Below, piece by piece: positions 43,232 through 48,638 of a DNA stretch of 48,638 nt. The stretch comes from DATMNI01 sp035570275. Its GTDB lineage: Bacteria > Acidobacteriota > Terriglobia > Bryobacterales > Bryobacteraceae. A model generated the notes under the pieces. That model was not told the DNA's origin. It saw nothing but the letters and a program-made list of their open reading frames with translations, and searched no databases. Each line of letters starts with the position of its first letter. The first letter of the stretch is position 1. The translations under genes and the position numbers were made by a program. Location of the stretch: the NCBI GenBank assembly GCA_035570275.1, contig DATMNI010000048.1, positions 1-48,638 of the forward strand, read 5' to 3'.

Positions 43232-45217
43232 TCATCGCCGCACCTCCGCGGCGTCTGGCGCCCGGGATCGCATGGTGAGCGTACGCCCGCGCCCCAGTCC
43301 GCGCCGGAAACGGCCGTACAGCAGCCATTCGGCCAGCAATCCCAGCCCTCCGGCGATCGCTAGCCATGGCCACAGATCGCTTGACGATTCCAATATCTGC
43401 TGGAACCGCGGTACGCCCTGGTGCGCGTCGGCAGGCGGTTCCCATTTGGAATCCCAAAGCTCAGGCAGTGTCAGTGAATACTGGTACTCGCGGTCCCCCG
43501 CCACCACCCGCACGCTGCCCGGCGTTCCGGCAAAAAAGTTCAGCGTGCGGTCGTGCAGCGTGAAGGGCACCGCCGCGCCGTCTTCGCCCGTCACCTTAAC
43601 ATCGGCCGGGGCCGTTTCCTGCTCCATCACCAGCTTGACGGTCCCCACGCTGCCCCCGGTGATTTCGCGCTGCCGGAAGATCTCCGGCGAAAACCAGCGC
43701 AGCAGGTTGGCGAATAGCAGCGGCGTCGCCAGTTCGTAGCGCATGCCGGAAAGCACTGGATGAAAGCCCAGCACCACAATCTTGGGTTTGCCCGGCCGCG
43801 CCACAATCACGGGCCCTGCTTCGACTTCACCAATGCGGCCATCCGCGGCCCCAGCTTCGAACACGGAGACCCGGTCCAGTTTGAAATCCCTGGTCCGCAA
43901 GCCGGCGGCCGCCGGATGGCTGGAATCCCATCGTGCGAACGCCACTTGTTCGGCAGTGGTGCGAATCGGCACAGGCGAACCCGTGGCCGGCGGATCGATC
44001 CACATGGAATCGGCGGTTGGGCGCTGCGGCGGAATGAACCGGTCCAGAATCACCAGCCCCGTTTCGTTAGCGCGGTCGTTGGCCCGGTATTCCCGGGGCT
44101 TGCGGTAAACCGCCGTCACCCTCGGATTGGCGGCCAGTAACGGGCGCAATAACTCGGGCTGGTTGGAATAGACGGTGACCGCCAGCGTCGGCTGCGCGGT
44201 CAGTTCGAGTTCCACATGGTCGTCGGCGGGAAAACTGTCGTGCGGGGTGAGGGTCACACCCAGGACTCCCGCCGCCACTGTCCGGTATTCAAACGAGGAC
44301 TCCACTTCGGCCCCCGGCTGCAGCGTGATGGGCCGCGAACCTGCAGCCACCCGGCCCGCCTTGCCGGGCGGACCGAAATCCAGCAGCAGCGTCACCGCGT
44401 GCGCGCGCGTCCCATAGTTGTGCACCGCGACGTAAATCTCCCAGACGTTGCTATCGGTGGGAGAACGCCGCATGCCGATCTTGCGCAAGCCGACGTTTTC
44501 GATATTGTCCGGAACCCCAATTACGCGCAGGTTTTTGGGCGGCGCCGCCGCCGTGCCCGGATCGCGCGGCGCCGTGCGGCCCGGTCCTATGAACGCGATC
44601 TCGCCTACGCGGCGGCCGTCCTGCCCCTGCATATGGCGCGCGAAGGCCAGCGCCTGGTCCAGGTTGAGCGCCGTGGACCCGGCCTCCGAAGCCTGAATTG
44701 CCGCTTCCACTTTCCGGTGGTCCGGTTCGAACGCCGTGGCCGGAGTGGCCAGCGCGTCCGCCCTCACCAACATCACGCGGTCGCGGGCCGGCAGCGCGCG
44801 CAGATATTGGCGCGCCCGCTCGCGCCCGACGTCCATCAGGGTACGGCTGGCGGAACGGGTTGGCCCCGTACGCTCGGACCCGGTACGCGCGGGCCCGGTA
44901 CGGGCCAACATCCATGCCGAAGTGTCAAGAACGATAACGTGGTCGCGCCCCGCCAGCGCCGGACTCCCCACGCGCAACTGCGCGATCGCCAGCACCAGCA
45001 GCCCCATGCCGATCAGTTGCAACAGCAGCGACCAAGGCTGTTGAATCCGCCGCCGCCGCGCGGCAGCGGTGGGCTGCTCGGCGGCCACCCAGAACCGCAG
45101 TGTGGACACCACCTGCCGCCGCCGCGACCGGTCCAGCAAATACAGCGCCACCGAGATCGCCGATATGGACCCAAACACCGTCACGAACTGGAGGAGGGAA
45201 AGGTTTAGGAAATACAT
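43232..45217 (-). CDS. BatA-like vWA membrane protein
   Basis: 661 residues. ATG 45217 gives the BatA-type N-terminus (MYFLNLSLLQFVTVFGSISA, then a second helix at about 62-82); the frame upstream to 45391 is a translated heptamer repeat and was excluded. The vWA domain begins VIVLDTSAWM (DTSAW, a MIDAS lacking the third position). It is followed by a low-complexity RTGPA insertion (see 44870-44915), then two beta-sandwich regions and a C-terminal helix near the end (LWPWLAIAGGLGLLAEWLLY). Third gene of the moxR operon. The degenerate MIDAS suggests that it binds metal poorly or only structurally. There is no clear ribosome site. Confidence 0.82.
   Translation of the reverse strand: MYFLNLSLLQFVTVFGSISAISVALYLLDRSRRRQVVSTLRFWVAAEQPTAAARRRRIQQPWSLLLQLIGMGLLVLAIAQLRVGSPALAGRDHVIVLDTSAWMLARTGPARTGSERTGPTRSASRTLMDVGRERARQYLRALPARDRVMLVRADALATPATAFEPDHRKVEAAIQASEAGSTALNLDQALAFARHMQGQDGRRVGEIAFIGPGRTAPRDPGTAAAPPKNLRVIGVPDNIENVGLRKIGMRRSPTDSNVWEIYVAVHNYGTRAHAVTLLLDFGPPGKAGRVAAGSRPITLQPGAEVESSFEYRTVAAGVLGVTLTPHDSFPADDHVELELTAQPTLAVTVYSNQPELLRPLLAANPRVTAVYRKPREYRANDRANETGLVILDRFIPPQRPTADSMWIDPPATGSPVPIRTTAEQVAFARWDSSHPAAAGLRTRDFKLDRVSVFEAGAADGRIGEVEAGPVIVARPGKPKIVVLGFHPVLSGMRYELATPLLFANLLRWFSPEIFRQREITGGSVGTVKLVMEQETAPADVKVTGEDGAAVPFTLHDRTLNFFAGTPGSVRVVAGDREYQYSLTLPELWDSKWEPPADAHQGVPRFQQILESSSDLWPWLAIAGGLGLLAEWLLYGRFRRGLGRGRTLTMRSRAPDAAEVRR
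44870..44915 (-). repeat. Intragenic 15-base repeat coding RTGPA-type units
   Basis: On the coding strand three units of about 15 bases start CGTACCGGGCCCGCG, CGTACCGGGTCCGAG and CGTACGGGGCCAACC and encode RTGPA, RTGSE and RTGPT. They interrupt the vWA domain just after the MIDAS motif, so copy number may vary. Confidence 0.65.
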
Positions 45218-45225
45218 ATGAATGC

Positions 45226-45426
45226 GGTGGCCGGTGGCCGGTGGCCGGTGGCCGGTGCTAGAGATGGTGGCCGGTGGCCGGTGGCCAGCGGCCGGTGCTT
45301 CGGCCTCTCGCTCAAACTCGAAAGCCCTCTCACGTCGGGCCTGAAAACACTGAACCACGGGCGCGAGATCCAATAACCGGCCACCGGCCACCGGCCACCG
45401 GCCACCGTTCTTCCGGCCACCGGCCC
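45226..45426. repeat. Inverted arrays of the heptamer GGTGGCC
   Basis: GGTGGCC units run in tandem at 45226-45257 and 45266-45296. The reverse-complement unit (CCGGCCA) runs at 45377-45407 and 45413-45426. The arms are separated by about 80 bases and could pair into a long hairpin between the DUF58 and BatA-like genes. The array lies in the only large gap of the operon (45218-45437). Confidence 0.8.
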
Positions 45427-45437
45427 CTGGCCCCCGT

Positions 45438-46322
45438 TCAAGCTATCCCCCTTACCCGGATCAGATCGCCAAAAATCACCGACTCCAGCGACTGGGACGT
45501 AGCGATGCCGGCATACCGGCCGTTGCTGCGCACCGCCATCGTCTGAATGCCGGCGCAGTATTCGTCAAAGGCGCGGGTGTAGCGTTCGCGCGCGGACTGG
45601 TCAAAATCCAGCTTCACCCCGGCGCCGGTTTCGGCATCGCGTAATTCCAACTCGCCCACCCAGGGAGGCGTGCGGTCCTCCTCGGCCCAAATCTGCAGCA
45701 GCATCAGCTCGTGGCCGAAATCGGTCAGGTACTGTAGAGCGCGCTCGCAGCCGTTATCGTCCAAAAAATCGGAGATTACGATCACCAGCCCGCGCTGCGA
45801 ATAGCTGCCGATGAAGTCCCGAACCACCGCCAGATAATCGGTGGCGCCGCCAGGCTCCAGCGCCATCAGGCTGTTGGTCACGCCCGAAAAACGGTGCCGG
45901 CCGCCGCTGGAAAAAATGCGCTGGGAAAGGTGGTTGGTGAAGCCGTGAATCTCGATGGTGTCCAGACGCACCAGCCCCACGTAACAAAGAGCGCCCGCCA
46001 GTTTGCGCGCATACTCGAATTTCTCCCCGCCGTGGGCCGCCATGGAAGCGCTCAGATCCAGCAGCAGGCGAACCGGAACGCGCGGCTCCACCTGGAACAT
46101 TTTCAGAAACATCTTCTCCAGCCGCAGATAGGCGCGCCAGTTCACCGACCGCAGGTCGTCTCCATGGTGGAAATTCCGGTGGTCGAGGAATTCCTGCCCC
46201 GCGCCGGGGAAGCGCGACCGGTTATGCCCGCCCACCAGGCCGGCGAAGGATTTCTGCCAATGAATGGTGAGCCGTTCGAGTTTTTCGAGAAACTCGCGGT
46301 CCAGCAGCGGGGCGGACGCCAT
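45438..46322 (-). CDS. DUF58 (vWA-like) protein
   Basis: 294 residues. The DUF58 core reads GAGQEFLDHRNFHHGDDLRS, VNWRAYLRLEKMFLKMFQVE. It leads into a vWA fold with a MIDAS motif DLSAS (89-93) and later GGATDYLAVVRDF and VIVISDFLDDNG. No membrane helix is visible, so it should be cytoplasmic, the usual partner of MoxR. It begins 7 bases after moxR ends. MoxR-DUF58-vWA systems act in envelope stress, cell division or enzyme activation. Confidence 0.9.
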   Translation of the reverse strand: MASAPLLDREFLEKLERLTIHWQKSFAGLVGGHNRSRFPGAGQEFLDHRNFHHGDDLRSVNWRAYLRLEKMFLKMFQVEPRVPVRLLLDLSASMAAHGGEKFEYARKLAGALCYVGLVRLDTIEIHGFTNHLSQRIFSSGGRHRFSGVTNSLMALEPGGATDYLAVVRDFIGSYSQRGLVIVISDFLDDNGCERALQYLTDFGHELMLLQIWAEEDRTPPWVGELELRDAETGAGVKLDFDQSARERYTRAFDEYCAGIQTMAVRSNGRYAGIATSQSLESVIFGDLIRVRGIA

Positions 46323-46329
46323 ATGGTTC

Positions 46330-47334
46330 CTACGCGACCGAAGCCTGTGCGGTTACGCTCTTGATCACCGCCTGGAGGATGGTTTCCGGCGTCTGGCCGT
46401 CGGCGTGGGCGTCGAAGTTGAGAATGATCCGGTGGCGCAGCACCGAGGGCGCCACATGGAGCACATCCTCAATGGCCAGGTGAAAACGCCCGCGCATCAG
46501 CGCATGCACGCGCCCGCACTCCACCAGCGCCTGCGCGCCGCGCGGCGAGCTGCCGTAGCGGACATACTTCTTAGCCAGTTCGTGCGCCTCCTTCTGGTCC
46601 GGCTGGGTAGCCATCACCATCTGGATAGCGTATTCCCGGACGTGCGGCGCCGCCAGCACCTCGCGGCACACGGAACGGACTTGCAGAATGGCGTCCCGGT
46701 CCATCACCGCCTCCGGGATCTGTTCTTCACGCTGGATGGTGCGCTCCACGATGCGGCCCAGCTCCTCGCGGCTTGGATATGTCACCAGGATCTTCATCAG
46801 GAACCGGTCCAGTTGCGCTTCGGGCAATGGATACGTGCCTTCCATTTCGATGGGATTCTGCGTGGCCATTACCAGAAAGGGCGATTCCAGATGGTGCGTG
46901 GTGGTGCCGCTGGTGACCGTGCGCTCCTGCATGGCTTCGAGCAGCGCGGACTGTGTCTTCGGCGTGGCCCGATTGATTTCATCGGCCAGCACCAGGTTGG
47001 CGAAGATCGGGCCGTGCTGGAAACGCAGCGTCTTTCCCCCAAACTCTCCAGTCTCCATGATCATGCTGCCCACAATGTCGGCCGGCATCAGGTCGGGTGT
47101 GAACTGGATACGGGAGTATTTGAGCTGCAGCGCGCGTGCCAGAGTGCGCAGCAGCGTGGTCTTGCCCAAGCCCGGAACGCCCTCCAGGAGGACGTGGCCG
47201 GCGGCCAGCAGGCAGATCAGCACACCTTCTACTACGTCGTCCTGCCCGACGATGACCTTGGCAATTTCTGTCCGGACTGCGTTCAAGCGGTCAACGGCTA
47301 ATTGGAGTGTCGCTTGGGATCCCACGTTAATCAT
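46330..47334 (-). CDS. moxR: MoxR-family AAA+ ATPase
   Basis: 334 residues. Walker A is GVPGLGKTT (52-60), Walker B LVLADEINRA (114-123). Sensor and MoxR motifs follow (MQERTVTSG, FLVMATQNPIEMEGTYPLPE, ALVECGRVHALMRGR, the lid). This is the first gene of the moxR-DUF58-vWA-vWA operon. MoxR ATPases act as chaperones that load metal or assemble complexes with vWA proteins. No strong ribosome site is seen before ATG 47334. The promoter must lie in 47335-47461. Confidence 0.95.
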   Translation of the reverse strand: MINVGSQATLQLAVDRLNAVRTEIAKVIVGQDDVVEGVLICLLAAGHVLLEGVPGLGKTTLLRTLARALQLKYSRIQFTPDLMPADIVGSMIMETGEFGGKTLRFQHGPIFANLVLADEINRATPKTQSALLEAMQERTVTSGTTTHHLESPFLVMATQNPIEMEGTYPLPEAQLDRFLMKILVTYPSREELGRIVERTIQREEQIPEAVMDRDAILQVRSVCREVLAAPHVREYAIQMVMATQPDQKEAHELAKKYVRYGSSPRGAQALVECGRVHALMRGRFHLAIEDVLHVAPSVLRHRIILNFDAHADGQTPETILQAVIKSVTAQASVA

Positions 47335-47461
47335 TGTAGAGCAGGAACGTCCAAAGATCAGGACGTACGTGGGCGCAAATGGTGGGATTAAATTCTATTG
47401 ATGGCTTCGATTGATGGCCGGCTTTTATTGAAGCGGGCTTCTATCGGCGGCGGTACCAGGA

Positions 47462-47896
47462 CTACGCTTCGACGTAGAGACCAGCTTGCTGACCCATCTT
47501 GCGAACCAGCACGCTCAAAATCGAGGCCATTTGCGACAGTGCTTCGCGAGCCTGCCGCGGGGCGGCCGCCAAAGTCATCCGATACCACACCTGCATCAAC
47601 TGGTAGTCGAGCAGAAGCACGCGGTCTTCGATCGAGGACAACTCCAGCCCGGCTGCGTGCTGTACGAGATAAGTGAAAACCTCGTAGTCCCGACGCAAAG
47701 CCCGGTGAATCGGGTCCAATTCCTCTTCGGTCCGAAGGCGCTCAATCACATCCGCCACCCCAAAACGGGTGTCTGCCACAGCGGGCAGGGCAGCCAACTG
47801 TTCCTGCGAATTTCGCAACACCAAACTACAGCAATAGCGGAACCAGTAAACAAATAGAACCAAGGAGAAACCGATAATTAATATGCTTGCCAACAT
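47462..47896 (-). CDS. Small membrane-anchored protein, unknown function
   Basis: 144 residues from ATG 47896, which follows GGGGAGC at a good distance. One N-terminal membrane helix (LASILIIGFSLVLFVYWFRY, about 2-21) anchors a helical cytoplasmic domain. The rest includes EELDPIHRALRRDYEVFTYL and DRVLLLDYQLMQVWYRMTLA. I do not recognise the family. It is upstream of moxR in the same direction, but a 127-base gap separates them. Confidence 0.7.
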   Translation of the reverse strand: MLASILIIGFSLVLFVYWFRYCCSLVLRNSQEQLAALPAVADTRFGVADVIERLRTEEELDPIHRALRRDYEVFTYLVQHAAGLELSSIEDRVLLLDYQLMQVWYRMTLAAAPRQAREALSQMASILSVLVRKMGQQAGLYVEA

Positions 47897-48043
47897 CTTG
47901 CTCCCCTAGTGCTCCGTACGATTCCGTTAACGAATAGTACTAGTCCAACCATGACGAGTCTACCACTCAGGTCCGTGTGATGCAAGACCTCTCTGCGAAT
48001 AGATTCGATTAGATTCCTCGACTCTTTTGCGGGTATCTATATG

Positions 48044-48094
48044 CCCTCATTTGAGGGTATTGCCCCCACTGCGGGTATCGCCCTCGTCTGAGGG
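48044..48094. repeat. Two tandem short hairpins after the last gene
   Basis: CCCTC-ATTT-GAGGG (48044-48057) and CCCTC-GTCT-GAGGG (48081-48094), each preceded by GCGGGTATC. They sit just past the stop of the gene ending at 48097 (minus strand). They may help end transcription, but there is no T tract. Confidence 0.55.
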
Positions 48095-48096
48095 AA

Positions 48097-48606
48097 TCAC
48101 TCGGGATAGATTTCGATGTCCCGCTTCTCACGCCCCTGTGGCAGCCAGAGAAACCAAGCCCGGCCAACCCGGACCGTCAAGGTCTTGTATCCGGAAGCCG
48201 AAACGCGGATCTGATGGGGCTCCGGCAGCGTGAGCAACTCGAAGACCCCGGACTGGTCGGCATCTGTATGAAAAAATGGGGGCAAGCCCCCTGGGTCATC
48301 GGCAACGGCAGCCCATGGAACGGGCTTCCGCGTTACGCCATCGCGCACGGTCCCGATAATCCGCCAGGTGGTTTCGGCCCGCTCCGCCACCCGGGAGGCG
48401 CCGAACCGGATCGCCGACCCCGACCACCAGAACGCGGCCCACACCACGGCGAAGAGCAGCCCAAACGCCAGCGCCAGCCGGATGGCCTGGCGCCCGAAAT
48501 GGCGGCGCAGATCCGCCGCTTCTTCCTCGTCAAAGCTGGCGGGCTGGAACTCGTCCGGTTCGGATTCCTGGCGCGGCACGTCCGATTGTAGCCAAGTCCC
48601 TGGCAC
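48097..48606 (-). CDS. Membrane-anchored protein with carboxypeptidase-regulatory-like domain
   Basis: 169 residues if started at the GTG of 48606; GTG 48579 is an alternative. An acidic N-terminus (EPDEFQPASFDEEEAADL) is followed by one membrane helix (about 41-64, AIRLALAFGLLFAVVWAAFW). A small beta domain outside the membrane (about 85-165, TVRDGVTRKPVPWAAVADD, SGVFELLTLPEPHQIRVSAS, GYKTLTVRV) looks like a carboxypeptidase-regulatory/Ig-like fold. The acidic-TM-Ig plan suggests a signalling or anchoring adaptor, but no function is known to me. Confidence 0.6.
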   Translation of the reverse strand: MPGTWLQSDVPRQESEPDEFQPASFDEEEAADLRRHFGRQAIRLALAFGLLFAVVWAAFWWSGSAIRFGASRVAERAETTWRIIGTVRDGVTRKPVPWAAVADDPGGLPPFFHTDADQSGVFELLTLPEPHQIRVSASGYKTLTVRVGRAWFLWLPQGREKRDIEIYPE

Positions 48607-48638
48607 GGATGCCGGTGGCCGGATCCCGATAACAACAA

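Noticed and set aside
45218..45391. N-terminal extension of the BatA-like protein
   Set aside because: The residues are the translated heptamer repeat (GHRPPAT); the BatA-type N-terminus begins at 45217.
45226..45426. CRISPR array
   Set aside because: Units are 7 bases long in direct tandem, with no spacers and no cas genes.
46264..47301. 345-aa plus-strand frame over moxR
   Set aside because: The minus-strand MoxR has complete Walker motifs; the plus frame has no motif and is its shadow.

Overview
The window reads as chromosomal DNA of an Acidobacteriota bacterium, probably a Solibacter/Bryobacter-like member of the Bryobacterales. I infer this from gene families rather than from any marker gene. 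The families are Oar-like TonB receptors with an N-terminal carboxypeptidase-regulatory domain, an ADOP-type (acidobacterial duplicated orphan permease) MacB/FtsX protein, a protein carrying the Solibacter-rich TIGR03437 domain, propeller (Reg_prop) sensor kinases, winged-helix/TM one-component regulators and a high-GC codon bias. No rRNA or intact tRNA gene is present.

Layout. 1-2229: the end of a TonB receptor and a short NarL-type histidine kinase. 2255-8030: an accretion zone built from 3' fragments of tRNA-Leu (2255-2290) and tRNA-Thr (2699-2743 and 7986-8030). The two tRNA-Thr fragments are direct repeats. They enclose a divergent pair: a wHTH-TM-PEGA-FGE-alpha/beta-hydrolase fusion regulator and an exported Abhydrolase_10-like protein. 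8221-14050: a large Ig-repeat surface protein, an ECF sigma/anti-sigma pair, and three decayed genes (8221-8520, 11854-12344, 13670-14050). 14162-20903: metabolic and envelope genes, namely a FUSC-type membrane protein, a dienelactone-hydrolase-like enzyme, a DinB-like protein, and an isoquinoline-oxidoreductase-like [2Fe-2S]/molybdopterin pair (iorAB). 20904-22161: palindromic repeats and a duplicated ~180-bp leader. 22162-27636: a six-repeat cadherin/Ig-like exported protein, a HEAT-repeat exported protein and a small CxxC protein.

27678-29436 is a small accessory patch. A DUF5131 (phage Gp37/Gp68) gene lies between two paralogous antitoxin-like sequences. One belongs to a BrnT-type toxin-antitoxin operon, and a 72-bp copy of the window's own von Willebrand gene sits beside it. 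29788-40238: an ADOP permease divergent from a LysR/MetR-like regulator, then a propeller sensor kinase divergent from a full-length Oar-like TonB receptor. 40693-47334 (all minus): a moxR-DUF58-vWA-vWA operon of the MoxR/Bat type. 47462-48606: two membrane-anchored proteins of unknown role.

The genes suggest an envelope-centred lifestyle: substrate uptake through Oar-like receptors coupled to histidine kinases, exported Ig-like and hydrolase proteins, and periplasmic chaperone-like vWA machinery. The best candidates for something new are the transmembrane regulator fused to two putative periplasmic enzyme domains inside the tRNA-Thr-bounded block, and the duplicated leader before the cadherin-like gene. 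All identifications come from reading motifs by eye; no database search was possible.
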